Shown here in pieces: positions 11,436 to 22,720 of a DNA stretch of 55,829 nt. The stretch lies in the NCBI GenBank assembly GCA_024639515.1, contig JAHEIG010000009.1, positions 1 to 55,829 of the forward strand. The letters run 5' to 3'. Position 1 is the stretch's first letter, and each line of letters begins with the position of its first letter. The notes beneath the pieces are model-generated. The model was not told the DNA's origin and did not search any database. It was given only the letters and a program-made list of their open reading frames with translations. The stretch comes from Rhodobiaceae bacterium. GTDB taxonomy: Bacteria; Pseudomonadota; Alphaproteobacteria; RS24. The translations under genes were made by a program, and so were the position numbers.

Positions 11436-12074
11436 CTAAACAGTGCGTACAGATTCAACAAAGCGGGTCATCAGCCCCGCATCTTTTTGCCCGGGCGCCG
11501 TTTCCACACCGCTCGACAGATCGACCATTGGTGCATTGCTGGCGCGAATGGCCTCGGCCACATTATCTGGGTTCAGACCACCAGCCAGCAAATATGGCTG
11601 TTTCCCGTCATAAGCCTTTAGCAACGTCCAGTCAAAAGCTTCTCCATTGCCGCCGGGCATGCCGCCTTCGGGTGGCTTGGCGTCAAACAAAAACCAGTCG
11701 GCCAGACCTTCATAGTCTTTGGTGCGGGCGAAGTCTTCGGCACTGCCAATCGACACGGCCTTAATAATCGCGCTATGCGAACGCCGCTTAATATCGGCGA
11801 CGCGCTCAGGGCTTTCTGAGCCGCTTAACTGAATGCGATGCGGGCTGACAGAGGCCAGCGCGGCTTCCAGCATTTCCTCATCCGGGTCGGCCAAAACCGA
11901 TATGCGCTCGACATTGGGATTGCATTTTGAGGCCAGAATGGAGGCTTGCTCGGCGGTCAAATGGCGCGGCGAGGGTTTGTAAAACATAAAGCCGACCATT
12001 TCGATGCCGAGGGCGTTGACGGTGTCGATGTCTTCGGGCCGCGTCAGGCCGCACATTTTAATCTTGGCAGACAT
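11436..12074 (-). CDS. trpF: Phosphoribosylanthranilate isomerase
   Basis: [11 protein letters not shown] and [21 protein letters not shown] overlap with pyrF. Confidence 0.95.
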   Translation of the reverse strand: MSAKIKMCGLTRPEDIDTVNALGIEMVGFMFYKPSPRHLTAEQASILASKCNPNVERISVLADPDEEMLEAALASVSPHRIQLSGSESPERVADIKRRSHSAIIKAVSIGSAEDFARTKDYEGLADWFLFDAKPPEGGMPGGNGEAFDWTLLKAYDGKQPYLLAGGLNPDNVAEAIRASNAPMVDLSSGVETAPGQKDAGLMTRFVESVRTV

Positions 12075-12805
12075 TAGGCATCACCGGCGCGCAGGCTGGC
12101 GGCAATATCTTGCGCCGCCTGAGCAGGGTTTTGGTGGCTGGTAATCGGGCGGCCAATGACCAGAATATCAGCCCCAGCGGTTTGCGCTTCGACCGGTGTC
12201 ATAATGCGCTTTTGGTCATTAACGGCGCTTCCGGCGGGGCGAATACCGGGCACGATGAGTTTGAAGGCCGGCCCCATTTCTTGCCGCAGGGCGATGATTT
12301 CATGGGCTGAGCAGACGACACCGTCCATGCCATTGGCGCGCGCCAAGCTGGCCAGCCGCAACACTTGATCACGCGGACTGCCGGAGACGCCTATATTGTG
12401 CAAATCGGCTTCCGATAAGCTGGTCAGAACCGTCACCGCCAACATGGTTGGGGCATCGTTACCGGCTTCTTTGGCGGCGTCACTGGCCGCTTTCATCATT
12501 GCTGCGCCGCCGCCGCCATGCACATTTAGCAGGGCTGGCTTCAGCGGGGCCAAGGCGCGCACCGCGCTGGCCACTGTGTTGGGGATGTCATGCAGTTTCA
12601 AATCGAGAAAGATCGGCGCACCATGGGCGGCCAAAGCCTGATAGCCCGTCACACCTTGGGCATAGAAAAATTCCAGGCCGATTTTTAGCCCGTCGACAGC
12701 GCCAGCCACTTGTTTGGCCATGGCTTCGGCATGGGCTAAATCGGGCGTGTCGAGGGGGCAATAAACCTCGGCGCGCGACGCGGTATGGGCAGTGTTTTGG
12801 CTCAT
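12074..12805 (-). CDS. pyrF: Orotidine-5'-phosphate decarboxylase
   Basis: GLKIGLEFFYAQG, FLDLKLHDIPNTV, VPGIRPAG, ILVIGRPIT motifs. Confidence 0.95.
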   Translation of the reverse strand: MSQNTAHTASRAEVYCPLDTPDLAHAEAMAKQVAGAVDGLKIGLEFFYAQGVTGYQALAAHGAPIFLDLKLHDIPNTVASAVRALAPLKPALLNVHGGGGAAMMKAASDAAKEAGNDAPTMLAVTVLTSLSEADLHNIGVSGSPRDQVLRLASLARANGMDGVVCSAHEIIALRQEMGPAFKLIVPGIRPAGSAVNDQKRIMTPVEAQTAGADILVIGRPITSHQNPAQAAQDIAASLRAGDA

Positions 12806-12825
12806 GCAGACGGCTTCCTCAGCTT

Positions 12826-13170
12826 CTATTTGACGGTGCGATCTTCTAGCATGATGGCTTCCTCAGGTAAATGGTCGGCGGCGTTTGACTGGCTGTGCTG
12901 GCGGAGCGCGGCGCGGTTCTGGCTGAGTTGGTTTTTCCAGCGCAGCAGCGCGCTCATCCACCAGCCGGCGATAAAGCCAACCGCTAGGGCCACCGCAATA
13001 ATAACAAATAGCGGCAGCTCAACGCCTTGGCTGGGTTGCTCATAGATCCAAGCCAGCACATTGAGGTCGAGATTTACAGCTTGTCGGTTCAGCGCGGCAA
13101 GCGGCACCAGCACAATGGCCAGCCCGATAAAGCCAAGACGGCTCAGTAATTTGCCGAGGAAAGCCCTCAC
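12826..13170 (-). CDS. LapA-domain small inner-membrane protein
   Basis: Two TM segments (GFIGLAIVLVPLAALN; LPLFVIIAVALAVGFIAGWWMS); conserved position next to ihfB. Confidence 0.7.
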   Translation of the reverse strand: MRAFLGKLLSRLGFIGLAIVLVPLAALNRQAVNLDLNVLAWIYEQPSQGVELPLFVIIAVALAVGFIAGWWMSALLRWKNQLSQNRAALRQHSQSNAADHLPEEAIMLEDRTVK

Positions 13171-13173
13171 AGG

Positions 13174-13464
13174 CTATTTTCCGGAATCGGCATTGAGCCG
13201 ATTGCGCAGTTCTTTTCCGGTTTTGAAGAAGGGGGCGTTTTTGCGGGCGACGGCGACCGATTCACCGGTTCTTGGATTGCGGCCAATGCGCGCCTCACGA
13301 TGTTTGACTGAAAAAGCACCAAAGCCACGCAACTCAACGCGGTCGCCACGACCCATCGCATCACCAATTTCATCGAGCAGACGATTTACAATCGCTTCGA
13401 CGTCTCGTTGATAGAGATGCGGGTAAAGTTCTGCTATGCGGCTGACGAGCTCTGACTTAATCAT
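13174..13464 (-). CDS. ihfB: Integration host factor subunit beta
   Basis: [33 protein letters not shown]...[26 protein letters not shown]. Confidence 0.94.
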   Translation of the reverse strand: MIKSELVSRIAELYPHLYQRDVEAIVNRLLDEIGDAMGRGDRVELRGFGAFSVKHREARIGRNPRTGESVAVARKNAPFFKTGKELRNRLNADSGK

Positions 13465-13535
13465 GACTGACCTTCTCACTAATCGAATATTAAACTGCCA
13501 AAGGCGTTGCTACCCGTCAAGCAGAAGAATCAAAA

Positions 13536-13566
13536 AAAACGGCCCGGACAATGCCGAGCCGTTTTA
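13536..13566 (-). terminator. Rho-independent terminator downstream of rpsA
   Basis: aaaacggcccggacaatgccgagccgtttt stem with A/T tails, just after the rpsA stop. Confidence 0.8.
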
Positions 13567-13585
13567 ATTTTGGGACGAGAATTTT

Positions 13586-15292
13586 TTACTCGTCGTCGGC
13601 TTTCAGAGCAGCACCGAGGATATCACCCAGTGATGCGCCACTGTCTGACGAACCATATTGGGCCACGGCTTCTTTCTCTTCAGCAATTTCCAATGCTTTG
13701 ATGGACAGACCAACGCGACGGTCGCGCTTGTCGAGATTTGTCACCATGGCATCGAGTTTATCGCCAACATTGAAGCGCTCTGGACGCTGGTCTTCACGGT
13801 CGCGAGACAGGTCTGAGCGGCGGATAAAGGCTGATACATCGCCTTCGCCGACTGACACTTCCAGACCACCATCGGTCACGGCAGTTACTTCGCAAGTGAT
13901 GGTGTCACCACGGCGCAATGTGCCGAGGCTTTCAAATGGGTCGCCGTCAAGCTGCTTGATACCCAAGCTGACGCGCTCTTTTTCCTGATCAACATCAAGA
14001 ACAACCGCTTCAACCGTATCACCTTTGGTGAATTTGGCCAGCGCCTCATCACCAGATGCGTTCCAGTCGAGATCAGAAATATGCACCATGCCGTCAATTT
14101 CATCTTCCAGACCAACAAACAGACCAAACTCGGTGATGTTCTTGATCTCGCCAGAAACTTTCGTGCCTGATGGATATTTGCCTGAGAAATCGGCCCATGG
14201 GTTTTCAACACATTGCTTGAGACCCAGTGAGATACGACGTTTTTCGGAATCGACTTCCAAAATCATCACTTCGACTTCTTGCGAGGTTGAAACGATTTTG
14301 CCCGGATGGACGTTTTTCTTCACCCAGCTCATTTCTGAGACGTGGACAAGGCCTTCAATGCCTGAGCCAAGCTCAACAAATGCACCATAATCGGTGATGT
14401 TGGTCACTTGACCTTTGACTTTGCTTTCCAGTGGGAAGCGGTTTGACACATCATCCCATGGGTCGCTTTCAAGCTGTTTCATGCCAAGGCTGATACGTTG
14501 TGTTTCAGCGTTGATTTTAACAACTTGCACTTTTACCGTTTCGCCAACAGTCAGCACTTCTGACGGATGGTTGACGCGGCGCCATGCAATGTCAGTGACG
14601 TGCAACAGGCCGTCAACACCGCCCAGATCAACAAACGCACCATAATCAGTGATGTTTTTCACAACACCTTCGACGGTTTGACCTTCGACCAGATTCTGCA
14701 CGATTTCACTGCGTGCTTCGGCGCGGGTTTCTTCCATAATGGCGCGGCGTGACACAACGATGTTGCCACGGCGGCGGTCCATTTTCAGGATTTGGAAAGG
14801 TTGCGGCGTGTTCATCAATGGGGTGATGTCGCGCACGGGGCGGATATCGACCTGACTGCCTGGCAAGAATGCTGTGGCACCATCGAGATCAACGGTGAAG
14901 CCACCTTTGACACGACCAAATATAACGCCTTCGACGCGCTCTTCGGCTTCGAATGACTTTTCGAGTTTGACCCAGCTTTCCTCACGACGGGCTTTGTCGC
15001 GAGACAGAACAGCCTCACCCATAGCGTTTTCGATACGATCGACGAAAACTTCAACTTCATCGCCAACATTAATGTCAGCGGCTTTGCCAGCCATCGCGAA
15101 TTCGCGAAGCGGCACGCGGCCCTCGGTTTTCAGACCAACGTCAATAATCGCCAAATCATTTTCGACGGCGGTGACGCGACCTTTGACAACACTACCCTCA
15201 ATCGAGGAATCAGCGGCAAAGCTCTCTTCTAATAGGGCTGCAAAATCTTCTGTTGTCGGGTTCATTTCCGACGGGTTATTGGTTTCGGACAC
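13586..15292 (-). CDS. rpsA: 30S ribosomal protein S1
   Basis: Repeated S1 domains (VEGVVKNITDYGAFVDLGGVDGLLHVTDIAW etc.), next to cmk and ihfB. Confidence 0.97.
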   Translation of the reverse strand: MSETNNPSEMNPTTEDFAALLEESFAADSSIEGSVVKGRVTAVENDLAIIDVGLKTEGRVPLREFAMAGKAADINVGDEVEVFVDRIENAMGEAVLSRDKARREESWVKLEKSFEAEERVEGVIFGRVKGGFTVDLDGATAFLPGSQVDIRPVRDITPLMNTPQPFQILKMDRRRGNIVVSRRAIMEETRAEARSEIVQNLVEGQTVEGVVKNITDYGAFVDLGGVDGLLHVTDIAWRRVNHPSEVLTVGETVKVQVVKINAETQRISLGMKQLESDPWDDVSNRFPLESKVKGQVTNITDYGAFVELGSGIEGLVHVSEMSWVKKNVHPGKIVSTSQEVEVMILEVDSEKRRISLGLKQCVENPWADFSGKYPSGTKVSGEIKNITEFGLFVGLEDEIDGMVHISDLDWNASGDEALAKFTKGDTVEAVVLDVDQEKERVSLGIKQLDGDPFESLGTLRRGDTITCEVTAVTDGGLEVSVGEGDVSAFIRRSDLSRDREDQRPERFNVGDKLDAMVTNLDKRDRRVGLSIKALEIAEEKEAVAQYGSSDSGASLGDILGAALKADDE

Positions 15293-15447
15293 GTTTGTGT
15301 CTCCTAAAAAATATGCCGACCGTTTTAATCACGGCGGACTTCCCAACATGCTTCATCTGTTCTCAAAGACGCAGACAAAACAAGGCCACAAAAAGGGCTT
15401 ACGGGCAGTGATGAAAAAAACGCTGAGGGCGGTTTGGATTTCAGGCT

Positions 15448-16110
15448 TTATCTCGCGATATAGGCCAGAGCCGCTTCAACGGCCTCTTCTATAGACAAAT
15501 CTGAGGTGTCTAGCAAGTGCGCATCTCCGGCTTGCTTCATTGGCGCTGTGTCGCGGTTGGCGTCGCGCGCGTCGCGGTCTTTGATGTCGCGCAAGACTTC
15601 GTCGATTGTGAGCTGGTCATTATCGCGCCGTAACTCGAGAAAACGACGCTCAGCGCGGACTTCAGCGCTTGCGGTGACGAATAATTTATGCGCCGCTGTC
15701 GGGCAGACAATGGTGCCAATGTCGCGGCCATCCAAAATCGCGCCGGTTTTGCCAGCAGGTGGGTGCAGCGCAAAATCTCGCTGGGCTTGCAGGATACAAG
15801 CCCGCACTTGCGGTTTTGCCGCCACATGAGACGCCGCGATGCCGGCCTCCGCCGTGCGCAAAGTGGCTTGCGTGTCGGCCTCATTCAATGCTTCTAGCTG
15901 TAGGGCTTGGGCGGCGGCGAGGGCGTCGGCGTCGTCTTGCGGGTCGCCACCAGCATTGAGCACGGCCACGCCAACAGCGCGGTAAAGCGCGCCGGTGTCG
16001 AGATAGGCATAATCAAATTTTTCGGCCAGACGCCGCGCCAGCGTGCCCTTGCCGGAGGCGGCCGGGCCATCAACCGCAATAATGGTTGGCTTAGCGCTCA
16101 AACTGCACAC
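15448..16110 (-). CDS. cmk: Cytidylate kinase
   Basis: [38 protein letters not shown]. Confidence 0.96.
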   Translation of the reverse strand: MCSLSAKPTIIAVDGPAASGKGTLARRLAEKFDYAYLDTGALYRAVGVAVLNAGGDPQDDADALAAAQALQLEALNEADTQATLRTAEAGIAASHVAAKPQVRACILQAQRDFALHPPAGKTGAILDGRDIGTIVCPTAAHKLFVTASAEVRAERRFLELRRDNDQLTIDEVLRDIKDRDARDANRDTAPMKQAGDAHLLDTSDLSIEEAVEAALAYIAR

Positions 16111-17434
16111 CCAGCGTTTGCATCAGGCTGAAAAAAGTCGGGAAACTGGTTTCAATCATTGTCGTGTCGTCAACACTGACCGGATTTTTGGCAAATAGGC
16201 CGAGCACCAGAAACGACATGGCGATGCGGTGGTCGTGGCGGGTTTCAATCAGCCCGCCGCCTTCAACGCCAGCCTCGCCGGCGCCGATAATCAGCAAATC
16301 ATCGTCGCCCTCGGTCAGCTCGACGCCATTGGCTTTCAAGCCATCGGCAATGGCTGACAGGCGATCGCTTTCTTTGACCCGTAATTCATGCAGGCCATGC
16401 ATATGGGTTGGCCCTGTGGCGCAGGCCGCCGCCATCGCCAAGGCCGGATATTCGTCAATCATTGAGGCGGCAATCGCGCCGCTGACCTCGACCCCTTTAA
16501 GGGCGCTATGGCGCACCCGCAAATCGGCGACGCGCTCACCGGCTTGCTGGCGCTCATCAATGATGGTGATGTCGCCGCCCATATCCTGCAACACGCGGAT
16601 CAGACCATCGCGTTGCCGGTTGAGCATAATATTTTCCAACACCACGTCAGAGCCGGGCACGCATAAGGCGGCGACCATCGGAAACGCCGCCGAAGACGGA
16701 TCGCCGGGCACGGCAATATCAGTGGCTTGCAGCTGCGCTTCGCCGGTGATCGTGACGATATGTTGGGCGCCGTCGCTGTGGCGTTCAATCTCGGCCCCGA
16801 ACAGGGTCAGCATATTCTCGCTATGGTCGCGGGTGATTGGGGCTTCGCGCACTGTGGTTTTGCCTGGCGCGTTGAGGCCAGCCAGCAAAATCGCCGACTT
16901 CACCTGTGCCGAGGCAACCGGTGAGAGATAATCAATCGGCATGGCGGTGGGCGGGCCAGCCAGATGCAGCGGCAGGGTGACTTTATCAGCGCTGGCGGCA
17001 GAGACTTGCGCCCCCATCAGCGATAGCGGGTCGGTGACGCGGGCCATCGGGCGGCTCGAGAGCGACGCATCGCCAATAAACTCGGCGCCAATGCCAGCCC
17101 CCGCAACAACCCCCATCACCAATCGCGCGCCGGTGCCGGAATTGCCAAAATCAAGCGCTGCCTCAGGGGCGCGCAAGCCGCCTGTGCCGACGCCGGTGAC
17201 TTGCCAGTGGCCATCGCCGAGGCGGGTCATCTGGGCACCCATTTGCTGCATGGCTTGGGCGGTGGCTAGCACATCCGTGCCTTCCAGCAAGCCGGTTATG
17301 GTGCTGGTGCCGGTGGCCATGGCGGAGAGGATCAGCGCCCGGTGGGAGATTGATTTATCGCCAGCCATGCTGACGCGCCCGCTAAGCGGGGCGGTCGATA
17401 AACTGGCACGGGCAGGCTGAGTGGTTGTGGTCAT
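16091..17434 (-). CDS. aroA: 3-phosphoshikimate 1-carboxyvinyltransferase (EPSP synthase)
   Basis: [48 protein letters not shown]. Confidence 0.97.
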   Translation of the reverse strand: MTTTTQPARASLSTAPLSGRVSMAGDKSISHRALILSAMATGTSTITGLLEGTDVLATAQAMQQMGAQMTRLGDGHWQVTGVGTGGLRAPEAALDFGNSGTGARLVMGVVAGAGIGAEFIGDASLSSRPMARVTDPLSLMGAQVSAASADKVTLPLHLAGPPTAMPIDYLSPVASAQVKSAILLAGLNAPGKTTVREAPITRDHSENMLTLFGAEIERHSDGAQHIVTITGEAQLQATDIAVPGDPSSAAFPMVAALCVPGSDVVLENIMLNRQRDGLIRVLQDMGGDITIIDERQQAGERVADLRVRHSALKGVEVSGAIAASMIDEYPALAMAAACATGPTHMHGLHELRVKESDRLSAIADGLKANGVELTEGDDDLLIIGAGEAGVEGGGLIETRHDHRIAMSFLVLGLFAKNPVSVDDTTMIETSFPTFFSLMQTLGVQFER

Positions 17435-17581
17435 GACATGGTTTTCGACAATTTGTCGAAGCGCGTCAAGGCGTTGGTGACGGCTCGATGTACAAAAAAA
17501 GATTTTTTGGTTTTGACAGACAGGTCACTTCATGGCAAGCAAACAGGCATTAAAGATTCATGCTTGCTTATAGGATGTATT

Positions 17582-17941
17582 ATGGTCGACCCAAAACTTG
17601 GTACCAAGCGTACTTGTGAGGCCTGTGAGGCGAAGTTCTACGATTTGAATAAAGTTCCTGCCATTTGCCCCAAATGTAATCACTCATTTGATCCCAACGC
17701 CGCCGCGGTTGCCGCGACCCCTCGTAAAATTGAACCTGAGGCAGCGCCTGAGGTCGAAGAAGATGAGGATGAGCTGGAAGAAGATGAGGACGCCATCAGT
17801 CTTGAAACACTTGGGTCTGACGATGACGGCGATGATGACGAAGCCAGCTTGCCTGACTTCGAGGAAGACGCTGACGATAAAACCTTGCTCGACGACGAAG
17901 ATGAAGACGACGAGGACAGCTATCTCGAAGACGAAGACTAG
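17582..17941 (+). CDS. TIGR02300-type small protein with N-terminal Cys pairs and acidic C-terminal tail
   Basis: MVDPKLGTKRTCEACEAKFYDLNKVPAICPKCNHSFDP followed by a long Asp/Glu-rich tail; internal ATG in the listed ORF. Confidence 0.8.
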   Translation: MVDPKLGTKRTCEACEAKFYDLNKVPAICPKCNHSFDPNAAAVAATPRKIEPEAAPEVEEDEDELEEDEDAISLETLGSDDDGDDDEASLPDFEEDADDKTLLDDEDEDDEDSYLEDED

Positions 17942-18064
17942 AAATAAGACGCGAATTAAGACTAGGCGGATATTTTTTCCGGCACGCATTATTTTTGTTG
18001 ATTAGCGCGGCGTGTTGGATTAGCTTCCGCCTCGCTGATGCAAATTAATCTTTGCGCGGCATAA

Positions 18065-18140
<76 letters not shown>

Positions 18141-18283
18141 AATTTTCTCTTAAAATTGGCACTAAATGGCTTGCTCCGCTTGCCTTGGCCGCGTTTTTTG
18201 GTTTAGGCTCAAAGCTGTATCGACACGTCATCGATAGCCTTATTTGTCTTTTTACCCTGCGGGTTTCGACCACATTTTGCATC

Positions 18284-19573
18284 ATGACCACTGAAGCGTC
18301 TCTTGATCCTGTAAAGAAAGTTCTGATTGCCGGCGGCGGCATTGGCGGGCTGACGGCGGCGCTGGCCTGCCTGCATCACGGCCATGAAGTTGTGGTGCTT
18401 GAACAAGCCGCAGAATTGAGCCAGGTCGGCGCCGGTATCCAAATTCCCCCTAATGCGATGAAAGTGCTGCAAGCGCTGAAGCTCGACGCTGAGATTATTC
18501 AGCGCGGGTTTTCGCCGCTGGCCTTGGAAGCGCGTATGGGCACAACCGGCTTGCGCTTGTTCCAAATTGATGTCGGCGCCGCCATAGCCGATACCGGCTG
18601 CTGGGGCGCGCCTTATGTGCAAATTCACCGGGCCGATTATGTCGATGTGCTGGCCACCGCTTTGGCGGCCCGCGCGCCTGAGGCTTTGGTGACCAATGCC
18701 TCGGTCAATAGTTTCACCCAAAACGGTAAAGGCGTCAGCGTGATATTGAACGATGGTCGCCGGTTTGACGGCGATGTGCTGATTGGCGCCGACGGTATTC
18801 ATTCGGTTGTGCGGCGCCAATTATTTGGCGCCGACCATGCGGTGTTTACCGGCAATTCGGCGTGGCGGGCCACTGTGCCGATTGAAAAACTCGGCGATTA
18901 CGCGCCGCCCCCAACCGCGTGTGTGTGGATGGGGCGGGGGCGCCATTGTGTCACCTATCGGCTGCGCGGCAGCCAGTTGGTCAATTTCGTTGGCGTCGTC
19001 GAGCATAATAATTGGCCCAATGATTTCCACGTCGCCAGCCTGCAAGATGAGGCGTGGAGCCGACAGGGCAGCAAGCAAGAGATGCAGGCCGACTTTGCCG
19101 GTTGGCACAAAACCATCACCCACTTGATTGAGCAAGTTGAGACGCCGCACCAATGGGCCTTATTCGACCGCCAGCCGATGAAAAACTGGGTGCAGGGGCG
19201 GGTGGCTTTGCTCGGCGATGCGGCCCATCCTATGTTGCCGTTTATGGCGCAAGGCGCGGCGATGGCGGTTGAAGATGGCTGGTCGCTGGCCGCCGCTCTG
19301 GCCTCGGTGACGCCCAACACAGTGACGGTGATGCAAGACGGTGATGATGTGCGTGTGGCCTTGGCGCGCTATCAACGACACCGGCTGAAGCGGGCGCATC
19401 GTGCCCAAGCCGCCTCCCGCGATAATGCGCAAACTTTCCACCAGCGCTCGCTTTGGGGGCAGGTTAAAACCTATGCGCCGATGTGGCTGGGTGGCAAAGT
19501 GGCGCCGAATGCAGTGCGGGCGCGCCTCGACTGGCTGTATGAATATGACGTGACGCGGTTCCAGCACAATTAG
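18284..19573 (+). CDS. FAD-dependent aromatic monooxygenase (salicylate/3-hydroxybenzoate hydroxylase-like)
   Basis: VLIAGGGIGGLTAALACLHHGHEVVVLEQ, GADGIHSVVR, ALLGDAAHPMLPFMAQGAAMAVEDG. Confidence 0.85.
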   Translation: MTTEASLDPVKKVLIAGGGIGGLTAALACLHHGHEVVVLEQAAELSQVGAGIQIPPNAMKVLQALKLDAEIIQRGFSPLALEARMGTTGLRLFQIDVGAAIADTGCWGAPYVQIHRADYVDVLATALAARAPEALVTNASVNSFTQNGKGVSVILNDGRRFDGDVLIGADGIHSVVRRQLFGADHAVFTGNSAWRATVPIEKLGDYAPPPTACVWMGRGRHCVTYRLRGSQLVNFVGVVEHNNWPNDFHVASLQDEAWSRQGSKQEMQADFAGWHKTITHLIEQVETPHQWALFDRQPMKNWVQGRVALLGDAAHPMLPFMAQGAAMAVEDGWSLAAALASVTPNTVTVMQDGDDVRVALARYQRHRLKRAHRAQAASRDNAQTFHQRSLWGQVKTYAPMWLGGKVAPNAVRARLDWLYEYDVTRFQHN

Positions 19574-19586
19574 GCTGGCGCGACAG

Positions 19587-21074
19587 CTAGGCCGAGGTTA
19601 CCCCCCATTTTTCTTGCGCGACCTTCAAGCCAGCATAACGCGGCTGATGAATGGTCAAGCGTTCCAGCGCTTGCAGGCGCAAATGCGTCAGCAGGCTGGG
19701 GGCTGCCAAATCTATCTCGCCAGCATAAAGCGCATCGCATAGGCCGTCATGGGTCAGGTCCAGCGCCGCCAAGCGCGCTGCTTGGGCTTTGCTAAAATGC
19801 GGGCCGTAATCACTCATCCGTTGGACAATCGACAGCGTGTTGCCAGCCACTCGGGCATTGAATAAATCGCTACCGGTTTGGCGCGGAATCAGGTCGTCTT
19901 TTATCCATGCCGTCATCGCCGTCAATAGCTCGCCGGCTTCCGGCTCGGCTGAGCGCCTCTCGGTCTCGGGCAAGCTCAAATCTGTATCGAGCGGCGCCGA
20001 GATGCCGGCTTGCTGCTCCAGCATCATCAGCAAATCAATCTCGACTTCTGAGCTGCGCGTGCCAATCAGCGCCCGTTCGACCGAGCGATCGAGACCAGTG
20101 CGCCAAATTTGCGTCATCCGCAAGGTCATGGCACCCCAATTCAACGAGGCGTAGATTAGCCAGAAATGAAACCGAGCGCGGTCAATCTGGCGTCCGCTGG
20201 CGGCTTCATAGGCGGTCAGAAAATCTTCGATCTGGCCGACCCCGCCGACCGGCTGATGGTAGTTGCCAAACCGCCATGACGGCATGCACAGCCATGCCAG
20301 ATCTTCCGCCGGATCGCCAATATGCGCCAGCTCCCAATCGAGGACGGCAGAAATCCCCGTCGCGTCAATCAACAGATTGCCCATGCGGAAATCACCATGC
20401 AGAAATTGTTGCGGCGCCTCGGCTGGCAGATTGTTCTCTAGCCAGTTTAGGGCCAGCGCAAAGACCGGCGATTTGGCGCCCATAGTATCCAGTAGGGTTT
20501 TCAAATTGGCGACGCTCTCCGCCGCCTTGGTGGCGCGTAAAGCGACATTGGCCTCGGCCAGTCTGTCGACCGGCATGGCGTGAATTTTGGCCAATTGTTC
20601 GGCGCAGTGTTGGGTAAACACCGCCAAGGCCGGTTGATAGCTCGGGTCTTTGAATAATTTATACGGCAGCGCTTCGCCTTCGGCGCGGGCCATCACAAAA
20701 CCAGTGCCCAAACCGTCTTCATCCAATAGGCGGCCAATCACTTGCGGCGCCCGCACACCATGTTCGAAAGCCAAATCGACAATGCTGGCCTCGTCATCGA
20801 GGGACATTCCACCGGCCTGTTTATCCGGCGCGATGCCGCCCGGGTGACGCCGCAAGATGAGCTTTTGCGGGCCACAATCAAACGCCCAAATTTCCATATT
20901 GGCGCCCGCAGTCAGGCGTTTTAGCCCATCCACCGGGTCGGAAAAATGCCGCTGGCAAAACCGTGTAAGCCCTTGCTGGATGCTGTCATGTGAGGTGGCT
21001 GTGGCCGCTTTGTCAGCCTGTGATTGAGCTTGAGTCATGGCAGCATCATAGGCGGCTGTGAGGGCAGCGGTCAA
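19587..21074 (-). CDS. Phosphotransferase family protein (APH/ACAD10-like N-terminal kinase fold)
   Basis: FLHGDFRMGNLLIDATGISAVLDWELAHIGDPAEDLAWL. Confidence 0.85.
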   Translation of the reverse strand: MTAALTAAYDAAMTQAQSQADKAATATSHDSIQQGLTRFCQRHFSDPVDGLKRLTAGANMEIWAFDCGPQKLILRRHPGGIAPDKQAGGMSLDDEASIVDLAFEHGVRAPQVIGRLLDEDGLGTGFVMARAEGEALPYKLFKDPSYQPALAVFTQHCAEQLAKIHAMPVDRLAEANVALRATKAAESVANLKTLLDTMGAKSPVFALALNWLENNLPAEAPQQFLHGDFRMGNLLIDATGISAVLDWELAHIGDPAEDLAWLCMPSWRFGNYHQPVGGVGQIEDFLTAYEAASGRQIDRARFHFWLIYASLNWGAMTLRMTQIWRTGLDRSVERALIGTRSSEVEIDLLMMLEQQAGISAPLDTDLSLPETERRSAEPEAGELLTAMTAWIKDDLIPRQTGSDLFNARVAGNTLSIVQRMSDYGPHFSKAQAARLAALDLTHDGLCDALYAGEIDLAAPSLLTHLRLQALERLTIHQPRYAGLKVAQEKWGVTSA

Positions 21075-21196
21075 ACATCATTCAGTCGGTCGGCGCTGTG
21101 TTGTGATGTGTCGTGGCGCGGCCAAGGTTTCAAAGTTAGGGCTTGCAACGGCGCAGAGGGTTAGCCTAACTTTGGGCTAATTATCAGGAGGAAACA

Positions 21197-22048
21197 ATGA
21201 GTGAAACAGCTTATAAACCGGCGAAAATATGGGAGTGGAACACCAAAAATGGTGGTCGCTTTGCCAATATTAATCGCCCGATTGCGGGGCCAACATCGGA
21301 AAAAGAATTGCCAGTCGGCGAACATCCGTTCCAACTCTATTCTTTGGGCACACCCAATGGCGTGAAGGTCACGGTGATGCTCGAGGAGCTTTTGGAGCTT
21401 GGCCATAAAGGGGCTGAATATGATGCGTGGCTGACCAATATTGGCGATGGCGACCAGTTCACCAGCGGCTTTGTCGAGGTTAATCCGAACTCGAAAATTC
21501 CAGCCATGATGGATCGCAGCGAAGCACAATCGCGTCGGGTGTTTGAGTCGGGCGCCATGCTGATGCATTTGGCGGAAAAATTTGGTGCCTTTTTGCCGGA
21601 AGACGGCCCAGCACGCACCGAAACCCTATCTTGGTTGTTCTGGCAAATGGGCAGCGCCCCGTATCTCGGTGGCGGCTTTGGGCATTTTTATGCCTACGCT
21701 CCCGAGCCGATTGAATATTGCATTGACCGCTTCGCCATGGAGGTGAAACGCCAGCTCGATGTGCTCGACCGCCACCTTGCCGACAATGAATATATGGCCG
21801 GTGATCAATACACCATTGCCGATATCGCCATCTGGCCGTGGTATGGCTCAATGGCCAAAGGCATTTTGTATGAAGCGGGCGAGTTTCTGCAGGTTCACGA
21901 ATACACCAATCTGGTGCGCTGGACAGACATGATTGCCCTGCGGCCAGCGGTAAAACGCGGACGTTTGGTCAATAAGGTCTGGGGTGATGAGAAGAACCAA
22001 TTGCTGGAACGCCATAATGCCAGCGATTTTGACGGTCTCGACGTTTAA
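21197..22048 (+). CDS. yghU: Glutathione-dependent disulfide-bond oxidoreductase (YghU-like GST)
   Basis: GKRPFQLYSLGTPNGVKVTVMLEELLELGHKGAEYDAWLTNIGDGDQFTSGFVEVNPNSKIPAM-type sequence. Confidence 0.85.
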   Translation: MSETAYKPAKIWEWNTKNGGRFANINRPIAGPTSEKELPVGEHPFQLYSLGTPNGVKVTVMLEELLELGHKGAEYDAWLTNIGDGDQFTSGFVEVNPNSKIPAMMDRSEAQSRRVFESGAMLMHLAEKFGAFLPEDGPARTETLSWLFWQMGSAPYLGGGFGHFYAYAPEPIEYCIDRFAMEVKRQLDVLDRHLADNEYMAGDQYTIADIAIWPWYGSMAKGILYEAGEFLQVHEYTNLVRWTDMIALRPAVKRGRLVNKVWGDEKNQLLERHNASDFDGLDV

Positions 22049-22095
22049 TCTCGGCGGCTGATTAAAATCAGGCAAAATAGCTCAAAAATAAAGGG

Positions 22096-22125
22096 TGGTG
22101 GAGTTGTCTCCACCAACCTTTTTCT
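22096..22125 (+). terminator. Rho-independent terminator after the yghU-like gene
   Basis: tggtggag-ttgt-ctccacca followed by acctttttc. Confidence 0.75.
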
Positions 22126-22144
22126 TGTTTGGTGTGGGCGCCGC

Positions 22145-22720
22145 TTAGGCCGCGTCGTTTGATTCCAGTTCCAGCCAACCAATATTCTGGTCGCCGCGTC
22201 GGTACACCATATTCAACCGGTTTTGCGATTGGGTGCGGAACAACACAAACTCAGACTCGCCAACTTCCAATTGCATCACGGCTTCGCTGACACTCAAGCG
22301 CGGAATGACTTTGTGGTTTTCGGCAACCACCACTGGCACGAAATCCTCCGGCGCTTCATCGGTTTCGCCTTCTGGCTGAAGGATTTTTTCCGGTGCGCTG
22401 GGCACTGCGTCATTGAGGCGCTGGTCGTGGTGGTTTTTCAGGCGCCGTTTATAGCGGCGCAATTGTTTCTCGATTTTGGCGACCGATTGGTCAAAGCATT
22501 GATAGACATCACTATCACTGCCCGATGCGTGCAAATAAAGCCCGCTATCGAGATGCAGCGAACAGGCGGCTTCAAAATTATGGCCTTGTTTGGAGAAGGT
22601 GACATTTACATCGGCCGGTCGCTCAAAATATTTGCTGACCGCGTCGTGAAAGCGTGCCTCAACATGGGTGCGAAGCGCATCTCCAGTTTCCATATGCCGT
22701 CCTGTAATGTGAATGTTCAT
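22145..22720 (-). CDS. hpf: Ribosome hibernation-promoting factor, long form
   Basis: MNIHITGRHMETGDALRTHVEARFHDAVSKYFERPADVNVTFSK; C-terminal domain VYRRGDQNIGWLE. Confidence 0.92.
   Translation of the reverse strand: MNIHITGRHMETGDALRTHVEARFHDAVSKYFERPADVNVTFSKQGHNFEAACSLHLDSGLYLHASGSDSDVYQCFDQSVAKIEKQLRRYKRRLKNHHDQRLNDAVPSAPEKILQPEGETDEAPEDFVPVVVAENHKVIPRLSVSEAVMQLEVGESEFVLFRTQSQNRLNMVYRRGDQNIGWLELESNDAA

Noticed and set aside
17750-17941. Acidic low-complexity tail as a possible repeat artefact
   Set aside because: The Asp/Glu-rich tail is a known feature of the TIGR02300-type protein and is in frame with its Cys motif.
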